Below are positions 1 to 6,634 of a stretch of DNA of 7,041 bases, one piece after another. The position numbers were made by a program, and so were the translations under genes. The notes under the pieces were generated by a model that did no database searches, was not told where the DNA came from, and saw only the letters and a list, made by a program, of their open reading frames with translations. Position 1 is the first letter of the stretch. Every line of letters begins with the position of its first letter. Source of the stretch: Pseudomonadota bacterium (GTDB lineage Bacteria; Pseudomonadota; Alphaproteobacteria; Acetobacterales; Acetobacteraceae); NCBI GenBank assembly GCA_021826565.1, contig JAKAZJ010000099.1, positions 1 through 7,041 on the forward strand. The letters are read 5' to 3'.

Positions 1-31
1 AGGGGCACACGGCGACGCCAGCCGCCCGCGC

Positions 32-784
32 TCAGTTGTTCAGCGTGATCACCTTGCCGGCACGGTCGAACCACACCGCTCCGCCGCCCAGCATGAACCC
101 CTGATCGCGCACGAACAGCAGATGCGGCACGTCCGCCCGCAGCCGCGCCAGAAAGACCGGCGTGAAGATCGCCGCATAATGTGCCAGCACCACGGCCGGA
201 CGCGCCAGGCGGCTGCCGCGCCCGCCCAGGCTGACGCGCACCGGATCGCGCAGCGCCGCCACCACGGCGCGGCGATGACCGGCCAGCGCCGCGGCGCGGA
301 ATGCCACCGCCGCGCGCTCCACCCGCAAATCGCCCGGACGCAGGTAATACGCCAGAGGCCGAAACGACGTGTCGGAATAGCGCAGCCGCACCGCCAGGCG
401 CCGTCCCGTGCCCGCGGCGATCCAGGTGCCGGAAATGGTCTGGCACGCGGCGTCGCCCTGACCCGGCATCCGCGCCACGAACCGCGCCGAGCCTCTCCCG
501 CCGGCCACGGATTCGGTCAGGATCAGCCGACCGTCCGGCGTCAACCGCCCGGCCAGCGCCAGCCGGCCCGGACCGGCCGCGTAGCCATACAACCCGGTCA
601 CGTCGCCGCGCGTGCCGAATTGCAGCCCCATCCGGACCGGATACGGACCGATCGTGCCCTGATACAGCGACATGATCCCGACCATGTGAGCCGCGACCGG
701 GTCGCAGGCGATCGCCGAGTGGGCCGGTACGGCAGCCAGCAGCAACCCGCTCCAGGCGGCGATCGATCGGACCAGGAATGACAT
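32..784 (-). CDS. Exported hypothetical protein, 250 aa
   Basis: Not recognised by name. The predicted product begins with a clear Sec signal peptide: Arg6, a hydrophobic core around residues 8-19, and possible cleavage after AHS (23) or AIA (26). It is therefore probably periplasmic. The N-terminal half (about 38-135) is rich in short beta-strand patterns, including YQGTIG at 41-46, a G-x-Y-x-Y type turn and an ISGTW segment. Cys27 and Cys114 could form a disulfide. The C-terminus (about 198-250) looks like a separate small domain ending in a FMLGGGAVWFDRAGKVITLN-like strand pair. The ATG at 784 is chosen because AAGGAAG lies 6 nt upstream; a GTG at 814 would add ten residues without a better ribosome site. 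It is divergently oriented from the FAD oxidoreductase at 912. A role in envelope or ligand binding is possible, but no function is assigned. Gene reality is well supported; identity is not. Confidence 0.75.
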   Translation of the reverse strand: MSFLVRSIAAWSGLLLAAVPAHSAIACDPVAAHMVGIMSLYQGTIGPYPVRMGLQFGTRGDVTGLYGYAAGPGRLALAGRLTPDGRLILTESVAGGRGSARFVARMPGQGDAACQTISGTWIAAGTGRRLAVRLRYSDTSFRPLAYYLRPGDLRVERAAVAFRAAALAGHRRAVVAALRDPVRVSLGGRGSRLARPAVVLAHYAAIFTPVFLARLRADVPHLLFVRDQGFMLGGGAVWFDRAGKVITLNN

Positions 785-911
785 CGGCGGCTTCCTTGTA
801 CTAGGTGCGGCCACGCCGGCACGGCGCGGTCGGCGGCGGCAACGCCGGCCCTATCGCAAGCCGCGCCGCCGGCCGCTATGGAACCCGATCCTACCCGCAT
901 GGAGCCGCGCA
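785..911. other. Divergent intergenic region
   Basis: This 127-nt spacer separates two divergent genes, so it must carry both promoters unless transcription enters from outside. It is very GC-rich. I could not pick a convincing -35/-10 pair on either strand. The plus-strand gene has GGAG at 901-904, 7 nt before its ATG. Confidence 0.5.
791..797 (-). promoter_or_regulatory. Ribosome binding site deciding the start at 784
   Basis: AAGGAAG on the minus strand lies 6 nt before the ATG at 784. This supports the 250-aa start over the upstream in-frame GTG at 814. Confidence 0.7.
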
Positions 912-2159
912 ATGCCACCCTCGCCACCCTATGACGTCATCGTGGCCGGCGGCGGCGCCGGGGGCGTGGCCGCCGCCTGCGGCGCCGCGCGCACCGGCGC
1001 GCGGGTGTTGTTGCTGGAACGCTACGGCTTCCTCGGTGGCGCGGCGACCAACGCCAATGTGCTGTCCTATTGCGGGTTTTTTGCCGCCGGCAACGCCGCC
1101 ACCCAGGCCGTCCGCGGCATCGGCGGGGAGGTGCTGGACCGCCTGGCCGGCTTCGGCCTGGACACCGCGCCGATCCGCGCGCCCAGCGGCAACTGGATCG
1201 TCATGCTGGACCCGGAGGCGCTGAAATCCGCCCTGGACGAGCAGATCCAGGCCGACCGCGTCACCCTCGGCCTGCACGCGCTGCTGACCGGGGTGGTGCG
1301 CGCAGGCGACCGGCTGGAAGCGGTCCGCGTCACCGACCATGCCGGCACCCAGGAACTGTCCGCCGCCGCCTTCGTCGATGCCAGCGGCGAGTCCACCCTT
1401 GCCGCCCTGGCCGGCGTACCCCCGGCACCCGGGCACGACACGATTGCCCAGGCGGCGTCGTTCCCCGTGCGCCTTGGCGGCGTGGCCGCGGAGGCGCAGC
1501 CGGACCGCGCGCTTCTGGCCGCTCTGACCGCGGATTTCCTGGCTGCCCACCCGGATGCCCCGATCCGCGCCTCCGGTGGTGGCCTAATGCGCCTGCCCCA
1601 TAACGGCACGTGGTGGTGGACCGGGATCGATCTGCGCACCGATGGCCTGACCTTCCCCAGCCTGACCGCGGCCGAGCGCCAGGGTCGCCATTTCGCCCGC
1701 GCCTTCCTTCCGGTCCTGCGCGCGCTGCCTGGCTTCGCGGATGCCTTCATCGCCGCCACCGGCCCGCAGATCGGCATCCGCGAGACGCGCCATGTCCGCA
1801 CCGAAGCGATCGTGACCGAGGCCGACGTGCTGGCCGGGCGCGCACGCCCCGACAGCATCGCGCGCGGCGCCTGGCCGATCGAGGTTCACGCCACCCCCGG
1901 CCGGCCGGTGTTCCATCCGGTCGGCGGGCCGGGGATCTTCGGAATCCCGTACGGCGCGCTGCGCGCCGCGGATGTTACGAACCTGTTTCTCGCCGGCCGG
2001 ACCATCGGCGCGGATGCGGCGGCGTATGGCTCGGTGCGGGTGATGGGGACCGGGTTCGCCACCGGCCACGCGGCGGGGGTTGCGGCGGCGCTGAACCAGG
2101 GCGGGGCGGCGTTGCCGGCGATCCGCCGCGCGTTGCTGGGTCAGGGTGCGCTGCTATAG
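912..2159 (+). CDS. FAD-dependent oxidoreductase (FAD_oxidored family)
   Basis: This 415-aa flavoprotein is predicted to be cytosolic. The N-terminal Rossmann motif GGGAGG (13-18, GxGxxG pattern) is followed by a second-strand acidic residue, Glu36, in RVLLLERYGFLGG, the usual FAD ADP-ribose contact. The LGGAATN segment (41-47) and the C-terminal block LAGRTIGADAAAYGSVRVMG (from residue 360), ending in an ATGHAAG turn, match the two-part FAD site of the FAD_oxidored (PF12831-type) flavoproteins. No transmembrane segment or signal peptide is seen, and there is no fused iron-sulfur domain. Length is normal for short members of the family. The substrate cannot be deduced: this family includes uncharacterised dehydrogenases and reductases. 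GGAG 7 nt upstream supports the ATG. The gene is monocistronic here; its stop TAG overlaps the convergent recX stop by six bases, leaving no room for a separate terminator. Confidence 0.88.
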   Translation: MPPSPPYDVIVAGGGAGGVAAACGAARTGARVLLLERYGFLGGAATNANVLSYCGFFAAGNAATQAVRGIGGEVLDRLAGFGLDTAPIRAPSGNWIVMLDPEALKSALDEQIQADRVTLGLHALLTGVVRAGDRLEAVRVTDHAGTQELSAAAFVDASGESTLAALAGVPPAPGHDTIAQAASFPVRLGGVAAEAQPDRALLAALTADFLAAHPDAPIRASGGGLMRLPHNGTWWWTGIDLRTDGLTFPSLTAAERQGRHFARAFLPVLRALPGFADAFIAATGPQIGIRETRHVRTEAIVTEADVLAGRARPDSIARGAWPIEVHATPGRPVFHPVGGPGIFGIPYGALRAADVTNLFLAGRTIGADAAAYGSVRVMGTGFATGHAAGVAAALNQGGAALPAIRRALLGQGALL

Positions 2160-2774
2160 GCCCGCCGCTGATCCTTCCCGTCGCAGCCGCGTTACCAGCG
2201 CCTCGGCTGCCCCGGGTTCGTAGTCCAGCGCGGTTCGCGCGGTGGATTCGGTAAATCCGGCGCGCGCCAGCACCGCAAGTTCCCGTCGTGCCGCGGTGGG
2301 ATCGCCCGGCGGCAGCGGGGTGGCGCGGAACGGTCCCAGGCGCCGCCGCCGCGCCAGCAGCAGGGCTGCGGCCAGCTCCGCCTCGGCGTCCTCCGCAACA
2401 CTATCGCGGGCCGTGACCGGGGCCACGCCGCGGGCGATCAGATGATGTTCGATCGCGCGGCGGGACCGGCCGGCGCGGCGCAGACCGCGCGCCCGGGACG
2501 CGGCGAAGGCGGCATCGTCCAGCAGCCCGGCGGCGGCCAGCGCGGCCACCACGGCGGCAATGGCGGGCCGGGCGGCGGCCATGGCGGCGGCGATGGTTTC
2601 GGAATCCTGGAGCTCCGCGGCGCGGCGCGCCCAGCGGTCCAGCCGGCGGGTCAGGACCTGGCGCAGCCGCGCCTCGGTGGTGGCGTAGCGGGCCAGATGG
2701 GCCAGCGCCGCTTCCCGCAACGCGGGCGCATCCGGCGGCGTGGCCGGGACGGGGGGCGGCGGGCGGCGCGGCAC
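2154..2774 (-). CDS. recX: RecX family regulator of RecA
   Basis: RecX proteins bind RecA and the RecA filament groove and modulate (usually restrain) recombinase and co-protease activity in the cytosol. The 206-aa product shows the tandem three-helix RecX pattern: a first repeat around YATTEARLRQVLTRRLDRWA (30-49), a LLDDAAFAASRARG segment (84-97), RRAIEHHLIARGV (105-117, the counterpart of the usual R-x-x-x-x-L-x-x-K/R-G-I/V helix) and RRLGPFR (144-150), common in alphaproteobacterial RecX, followed by a final helix with AGF. The N-terminus is proline-rich (PPPPVPATPP). The start is a GTG at 2774, four nt after the TAA of the upstream flavoenzyme gene. No strong Shine-Dalgarno is visible, so translation is probably coupled. 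An open frame extends further upstream but overlaps the flavoenzyme and lacks conserved RecX sequence. recA is not in the window. The stop TAG overlaps the convergent oxidoreductase gene. Confidence 0.85.
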   Translation of the reverse strand: MPRRPPPPVPATPPDAPALREAALAHLARYATTEARLRQVLTRRLDRWARRAAELQDSETIAAAMAAARPAIAAVVAALAAAGLLDDAAFAASRARGLRRAGRSRRAIEHHLIARGVAPVTARDSVAEDAEAELAAALLLARRRRLGPFRATPLPPGDPTAARRELAVLARAGFTESTARTALDYEPGAAEALVTRLRREGSAAGL

Positions 2775-2778
2775 CGCG

Positions 2779-3888
2779 TTAGCCGAACCGGACCGGGTCG
2801 ATCGCGGCCAGGATCGCGCCGGCCGGCCCCGGGTCGCGGCGTGCGACCAGATCCGCGACCAGCGCCCCGGCGGCCGGAGCCGTCTGGATGCCATAGCCGC
2901 CTTGCCCCACGCACCAGAAGAAGCCTTCGGCGCGGGCGTCCCAGCCGAAGGCCAGACTGCGGTCCGGGGTGAAGGTCCGCAGCCCGGCCCAGGAGCGTTC
3001 GACGCGGCGGACGTCGATCTCCAGCGCCTGCTGCATCCGGTCGATCCCGGTGGCGATGTCGAGCTCGTCGGGCTGGATGTCCTGCGGGGTCACCGGGGTT
3101 TCGTCGGCCGGGGAGACCATCAGGCGCGTGCGCGCCTCCGGCCGGACGTACCACGTATGGGCGACGTCGTTGATCAGCGGCCAGTCCGCGGCTTCCCACG
3201 GCGTGGGATCGATGATCGCGGCGCTGCGGCGGCAGGGTTGCAGCCCCAGCGGGCGCGCCCCTGCCAGGGCCGCGACCTCGTCACCCCACGCGCCGGCGGC
3301 GTTCACCACGACCGGGGCATGGAACACCGCGCCGTCGGCGGTGGTCACCGCCCAGGCGCTGCGCCCCCGCGCGATCCGCCCGGCGCGCTGACGCAGCCCC
3401 AGCACGCCGCCACGGGCGCGGAACTGGCGCAGGAATCCCTGGTGCAGGGCGGCGACGTCCATGTCGAACGCATCTTCCTCGATCGCGGCGGCCACGGCGT
3501 AATCGGGGCGCAGCGCGGGGACCAGGCGGCGCGCGTCAGCGACCGCAATGGGGGCGAGTCCGATGCCTTCGGCCAGCATCGCAGCCAGCGCGGCATTCTG
3601 CGCTTCCGGGGCCAGGAACAGCACCGCGCGCCGGGCCATCAGCGGATGCGCGGCGAATCCGTCCGGCGGGTGGGTGAAGAAATCGCGCGACAGCCCGGTC
3701 AGCACGCGCACATCGGGCGGACCGTAATTCTGGATCCACACCGCCGCCGACCGCCCGGTGCTGTGATAGCCGGGCTGATCCTCCGCCTCGATCAGCGCCA
3801 CGCGGTGGTCCATGGCCAGGGCGGCGGCGGCGGTGGCTCCGGCCATGCCGGCGCCGATCACGACGATGTCGAAATCGCGCGCGGTCAT
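2779..3888 (-). CDS. DauA/DadA-like FAD-dependent amino-acid dehydrogenase
   Basis: This 369-aa protein belongs to the DAO superfamily (PF01266 type), which oxidises amines or amino acids using FAD. GAGMAG (12-17) is the dinucleotide motif and Glu34 closes the second strand. The run [12 protein letters not shown] (38-49), [15 protein letters not shown] (196-210), RPLGLQP-x-RRSA (212-223), [12 protein letters not shown] (271-282) and [16 protein letters not shown] (321-336) closely resemble Pseudomonas aeruginosa D-arginine dehydrogenase DauA as I recall it. The carboxylate-binding arginines (R221 and R304, corresponding to R222 and R305) and Tyr247 appear conserved. The position of DauA Glu87, which contacts the cationic side chain, is hydrophobic here (around Val89), and DauA His48 is Val50, so the substrate is probably not D-arginine. 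The ATG at 3888 overlaps the stop of the upstream monooxygenase gene (ATGA), so expression is coupled. A longer upstream frame is an artefact of high GC. The electron acceptor and substrate are unknown. Confidence 0.88.
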   Translation of the reverse strand: MTARDFDIVVIGAGMAGATAAAALAMDHRVALIEAEDQPGYHSTGRSAAVWIQNYGPPDVRVLTGLSRDFFTHPPDGFAAHPLMARRAVLFLAPEAQNAALAAMLAEGIGLAPIAVADARRLVPALRPDYAVAAAIEEDAFDMDVAALHQGFLRQFRARGGVLGLRQRAGRIARGRSAWAVTTADGAVFHAPVVVNAAGAWGDEVAALAGARPLGLQPCRRSAAIIDPTPWEAADWPLINDVAHTWYVRPEARTRLMVSPADETPVTPQDIQPDELDIATGIDRMQQALEIDVRRVERSWAGLRTFTPDRSLAFGWDARAEGFFWCVGQGGYGIQTAPAAGALVADLVARRDPGPAGAILAAIDPVRFG

Positions 3889-4199
3889 GGCGTGCCGGAC
3901 TGCACCGCTTCGAAGCCTTCGAACTCCGGGTGGCCAAGGTAGAGGCCACGATTCTGTCCGGCGTTGCGATGCGCGGCGCGGAACGCCTCCGACGTGGTCC
4001 AGGCCTCGAAATCGGCCCGCGACCGCCAGGTGGTGTGGGAGGCATACAGCACGTGATCCGCGGTCTCGGGGCCGCGGAGCAGGTGGAAGTCCAGGAAGCC
4101 GGGGACGGTGGCCAGATGGCTGTCGCGCTCGGCCCAGACACGCTCGAAATCGGCGGTGGCGTGGGGGGGGATCTTGAAGCGGTTCATGGCGATGAACAT
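3885..4199 (-). CDS. ABM-domain monooxygenase, IsdG/HmuQ-like heme-degrading candidate
   Basis: This 104-aa single-domain ferredoxin-like alpha+beta barrel of the antibiotic biosynthesis monooxygenase (ABM) family is expected to dimerise in the cytosol. The sequence carries Asn6 (in MFIAMNRF), Trp67 (in FEAW) and His77 (in FRAAH). Their identity and spacing match the Asn-Trp-His triad of IsdG/IsdI-type heme oxygenases, which cleave heme and release iron. The overall pattern ([22 protein letters not shown]-x-[13 protein letters not shown]) also resembles rhizobial HmuQ/HmuD as recalled. AGGAG lies 5 nt before the ATG at 4199. A second ATG at 4187 would delete the first strand and is less likely. 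It is first in a minus-strand operon with the DauA-like flavoenzyme (4-nt overlap) and recX. No heme uptake gene is visible, so the heme role is an inference from the triad. Another small-quinone or ABM oxygenase remains possible. Confidence 0.85.
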   Translation of the reverse strand: MFIAMNRFKIPPHATADFERVWAERDSHLATVPGFLDFHLLRGPETADHVLYASHTTWRSRADFEAWTTSEAFRAAHRNAGQNRGLYLGHPEFEGFEAVQSGTP

Positions 4200-4295
4200 G
4201 CGGGCTCCTGGTCGGGCGCCGCCTCTGGCCGGGCGGCAGGCCATTGTGTAAACGCCCCCACTGACCCAACACCACCGAAAACTGATCGTGGGATC
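4200..4295. promoter_or_regulatory. Divergent promoter region, monooxygenase operon / yebC
   Basis: This 96-nt spacer must serve both the minus-strand operon and yebC. The only AT-rich patch is 4243-4252 (ATTGTGTAAA), a plausible shared -10 neighbourhood, with TGTAAA on the plus strand and CACAAT on the minus strand. No confident -35 partner, Fur or Irr box was found. The monooxygenase has a good AGGAG site; yebC has only GTGGGA close to its ATG. Confidence 0.3.
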
Positions 4296-5048
4296 ATGGC
4301 CGGGCATTCGCAGTTCAAGAATATCATGCACCGGAAAGGCGCGCAGGACGCGCGCCGCGCCCGGCAATTCGCGAAAGTGATCCGCGAGATCACCGTCTCT
4401 GCCCGCCAGGGCCTGCCCGATCCTGGGTCCAATCCGCGGCTGCGCGCGGCCGTGATTGCCGCGCGTCAGGTGAACATGCCGCGCGACACGGTGGAGCGCG
4501 CCATCCGCAAGGCCGCCGGCGCGGCGGGCGGGGAGGATTACGCCGAGATCCGCTACGAGGGTTACGGTCCGGCCGGCGTGGCCGTGATGATCGAGGCGCT
4601 GACCGATAACCGCAACCGCACCGCGTCCGACATCCGCACTGCCTTCGCCAAACACGGCGGCACGCTGGGGGAGACGAATTCCGTCAGCTTCCTGTTCACC
4701 CGCCTGGGCCTGGTGCGCTACCCGGCGCCGGTGGCGGATGCCGACGCAATGCTGGAAGCCGCGATCGAGGCCGGCGCCGACAACGTGGATTCCAGCGCGG
4801 ACGGACATGAGATCACCTGTGCGGCGGACGATTTCTTCGCCGTCCGCGATGCGCTGGAAGCCCGCTTCGGCGAGCCGGGTGAAGCGCGGCTGGAGTGGCG
4901 CCCGCTGACCTCCGTCGCGCTGGATGAGGCGCAGGCGGCGGGCGTGATGAAGCTGCTGGACGCGCTGGAGGACAGCGATGACGTGCAGAACGTCTATGCC
5001 AACTACGAAATCCCGGAAGCGGTGATGGCCCGGTTGGCGGCGTCCTAA
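4296..5048 (+). CDS. yebC: YebC/TACO1 family protein
   Basis: The 250-aa length is typical of YebC/PmpR/TACO1 proteins. These were described as DNA-binding regulators and, more recently, as ribosome-associated factors that help translate difficult (proline-rich) stretches. The sequence shows the signature N-terminus [25 protein letters not shown], a helical basic domain with [24 protein letters not shown] (about 49-72), the hallmark [23 protein letters not shown] (about 88-110) and [18 protein letters not shown], followed by the two alpha/beta domains ending in [12 protein letters not shown]. No frameshift is seen. In many alphaproteobacteria yebC sits next to ruvCAB; no ruv gene is in this window. 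It is transcribed divergently from the monooxygenase operon and converges on amt across a hairpin. The ATG at 4296 is the conserved family start despite a weak Shine-Dalgarno. Confidence 0.96.
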   Translation: MAGHSQFKNIMHRKGAQDARRARQFAKVIREITVSARQGLPDPGSNPRLRAAVIAARQVNMPRDTVERAIRKAAGAAGGEDYAEIRYEGYGPAGVAVMIEALTDNRNRTASDIRTAFAKHGGTLGETNSVSFLFTRLGLVRYPAPVADADAMLEAAIEAGADNVDSSADGHEITCAADDFFAVRDALEARFGEPGEARLEWRPLTSVALDEAQAAGVMKLLDALEDSDDVQNVYANYEIPEAVMARLAAS

Positions 5049-5055
5049 AGCAGTT

Positions 5056-5082
5056 GCGGGGCGGGCCACCGGCCCGCCCCGC
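5056..5082. terminator. Hairpin between convergent yebC and amt
   Basis: A perfect 12-bp stem (GCGGGGCGGGCC / GGCCCGCCCCGC) with a 3-nt ACC loop begins 7 nt after the yebC stop. A second small stem (GCCGT-CTT-ACGGC, 5084-5096) follows. Its symmetry would serve transcripts from both sides. Neither strand has a proper U-tract (plus side continues CGCCGTCTTACGG), so termination efficiency is uncertain. Confidence 0.7.
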
Positions 5083-5105
5083 CGCCGTCTTACGGCACGC
5101 CTGGG

Positions 5106-6425
5106 TTATTCGCCTTCCACGCCGATCGCGTAGGCGGTTTCGCCGTGCACCGCATCGTCGCCCACTTTCAGGGTGGCATCGTCCATCCGCAGCGGGGTGA
5201 TGAACGAGATCACCTTGAGGATGATGAAGGTTGCGATGACATTATAGACGATGATGAACACGGCGGCGTAGACCTGCACCAGCAGCTGGTGCGGATTGCC
5301 GTAGAGCAGGCCGGTGACGTTGACGCCGGGGGCGTCCTTGGCGGTGCCGACATATTCCAGCATCTCGGGTGTGGCGAGGATGCCGGTCAGCAACCCGCCC
5401 ATCAGCCCGGCCACGCCATGGGTGGAAAACACCCCCAGCGTGTCATCGACCTTCATCATGAGCGCGGTCTTCTGGAACTTGTTCATGCTGAGCCAGGGCA
5501 CGATACCGGCCAGGATGCCGATGATCAGCGCGCCCCAGCCACTCACGTAGCCGGCGGCCGGGGTGATCGCCACCAGACCGGCGATCATGCCGTTCACCGC
5601 GCCGATGACCGACGGCTTGCCGTAGGCCATGTAGTCCATCAGGGTCCAGACCATCACGCCGACGCAGCTTGCGATGTTCGTGTTCAGGACCGCGGCCCCG
5701 GCATCGGCGTTGGCGAAATACGGATCACCGCCGTTGAACCCGTTCCAGCCCAGCCACAGGATGCCGGCGCCGACCAGCGCCACCAACAGGCTGTTGGGCG
5801 GGAAATGCTCGCGGTCCTGTTGCAGGCGCGGACCGATCACCGCCGCGGCGGTGAAGCCGGACGCGGCGGCGGCCAGATGGATGACATAGCCGCCCGAGAA
5901 ATCCGCGGCCCCCATGCCGGCCAGCCACCCGCCGCCCCAAAGGCTGAACGCCCCCACTGTATAGACCAGGGTCATCCACACCGGGCAGAAGATCATCCAT
6001 GCCTTGAAGCTGATGCGTCCCAGCACCGAGCCGGCGAGGATGATCACCGTGATCGCGGCGAACACGAACTGGAAATATACCAGCGTGGCCATCGGGAAGC
6101 CCATCGGCGGCATGCCCGAAGCGGCGGCGGGCACCGTCGCCTGGCCGAGCTCGAACGCCGCAGAAAGCGCCGGTCCCGGCTTGCCGAGGAACGGAAACCA
6201 TTGCGGCCCGAAGGCCATGTTGTAGTCGAACAGGATCCAGACCACCAGCACCGAGGCGAAGGCGTAGATCGACATGAAGGCCGAGTTGATCGCCCATTTC
6301 TTCTTGACGATACCGCCGTACAGAACGACCAGGCCCGGGATGCTTTGCAGGCTGACGAAGGTCGCCGCGGCTAATTGCCAGGCATTGTCGCCGGTATCGA
6401 GCCATTTAGGTGAGGGTACGAGCAC
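5106..6425 (-). CDS. amtB: Ammonium channel, Amt/MEP/Rh family
   Basis: This 439-aa inner-membrane protein has about eleven hydrophobic helices and conducts ammonium/ammonia. Landmarks correspond to E. coli AmtB: the external gate phenylalanines F118/F122 in FQFVF and F230 in GWNGF, W163 of the outer site in LWGGG, D175 in ADFSGG, and the twin pore histidines H183 (GGYVIH) and H336 (STHGVAG). The C-terminal tail ending VHGETAY matches the usual cytosolic tail that docks with PII. AmtB S219 corresponds to D234 here (GFNGGD), an outer-vestibule change seen also in other proteobacterial Amts. There is no cleavable signal peptide. The start is a GTG at 6425 preceded by GGAGGAG, 4 nt away. Upstream in-frame ATGs are rejected because the longer frame crosses the sigma-54 promoter. 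No glnK/PII gene adjoins, unlike the common glnK-amtB operon. It converges on yebC. Confidence 0.95.
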   Translation of the reverse strand: MLVPSPKWLDTGDNAWQLAAATFVSLQSIPGLVVLYGGIVKKKWAINSAFMSIYAFASVLVVWILFDYNMAFGPQWFPFLGKPGPALSAAFELGQATVPAAASGMPPMGFPMATLVYFQFVFAAITVIILAGSVLGRISFKAWMIFCPVWMTLVYTVGAFSLWGGGWLAGMGAADFSGGYVIHLAAAASGFTAAAVIGPRLQQDREHFPPNSLLVALVGAGILWLGWNGFNGGDPYFANADAGAAVLNTNIASCVGVMVWTLMDYMAYGKPSVIGAVNGMIAGLVAITPAAGYVSGWGALIIGILAGIVPWLSMNKFQKTALMMKVDDTLGVFSTHGVAGLMGGLLTGILATPEMLEYVGTAKDAPGVNVTGLLYGNPHQLLVQVYAAVFIIVYNVIATFIILKVISFITPLRMDDATLKVGDDAVHGETAYAIGVEGE

Positions 6426-6429
6426 GGGG

Positions 6430-6436
6430 CTCCTCC
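6430..6436 (-). promoter_or_regulatory. Ribosome binding site for amt GTG start
   Basis: GGAGGAG on the minus strand is separated from the GTG at 6425 by CCCC. It fixes the start of the channel despite an open frame continuing upstream. Confidence 0.8.
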
Positions 6437-6456
6437 ACTGGTTGAAGCGGTTCCGA

Positions 6457-6521
6457 CGGCGTCCGTTGCCGAAACATCGGCACCCTTCTCCCCGCTTGTT
6501 GCGTGCCTGCGAGTGACGCCG
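6457..6521 (-). other. Structured amt 5' leader (nested inverted repeats)
   Basis: Within the roughly 100-nt leader between the predicted transcription start (about 6524) and the GTG, a 6-bp hairpin TGCCGA-AACA-TCGGCA (6467-6482, plus-strand letters) is nested inside a 7-bp outer inverted repeat, CGGCGTC at 6457-6463 with GACGCCG at 6515-6521. This could be a simple stabilising fold or a regulatory leader. It matches no riboswitch I can name, and in GC-rich DNA such repeats also arise by chance. Confidence 0.35.
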
Positions 6522-6534
6522 GAGGAAGAGAGGA

Positions 6535-6550
6535 AGCAAGGAGCGTGCCA
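6535..6550 (-). promoter_or_regulatory. Sigma-54 (RpoN) -24/-12 promoter for amt
   Basis: Read on the minus strand, TGGCACG-CTCC-TTGCT matches the consensus TGGCACG-N4-TTGCW at every defined position. The invariant GG (6549-6548) and GC (6537-6536) are correctly 12 bp apart. Initiation is predicted near 6524, giving a leader of about 100 nt before the GTG at 6425. Sigma-54 promoters need an enhancer-binding activator such as NtrC, so nitrogen-limitation control of the channel is expected. No clear NtrC palindrome (GCAC-type half sites) was found upstream within the neighbouring gene. Confidence 0.85.
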
Positions 6551-6634
6551 CGTGCGATAGTCGCTCCGGCATAGACTTTGCAGCGTTCCGGTCATCGGCT
6601 AGGGAAGCGGATGTCCCGGGAGGTTGACGCGGCA

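Noticed and set aside
785..911. Sigma-70 promoters in the divergent spacer
   Set aside because: No -35/-10 pair scores convincingly by eye on either strand in this GC-rich stretch.
891..1550. Minus-strand 219-codon open frame inside the FAD oxidoreductase
   Set aside because: It is a Gly/Ala-rich antisense shadow of a gene with both conserved FAD motifs.
2775..2894. Upstream extension of recX to 246 residues
   Set aside because: It would overlap the conserved C-terminus of the flavoenzyme, and the extra residues are Arg/Ser-rich with no RecX similarity.
2740..3942. 400-codon plus-strand open frame opposite the flavoenzyme
   Set aside because: It is a mirror of the conserved minus-strand gene in GC-rich DNA. 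Composition is Gly/Arg/His-rich without any recognisable domain.
3889..4275. Long N-terminal extension of the DauA-like protein, or a fusion with the monooxygenase
   Set aside because: The monooxygenase lies in a different frame over the same DNA, with conserved residues and its own ribosome site. The Rossmann fold begins right after the ATG at 3888.
5145..6374. 409-codon plus-strand open frame opposite amt
   Set aside because: It is antisense to an unambiguous ammonium channel. The translation is rich in His/Asp/Arg, typical of a shadow of a hydrophobic protein.
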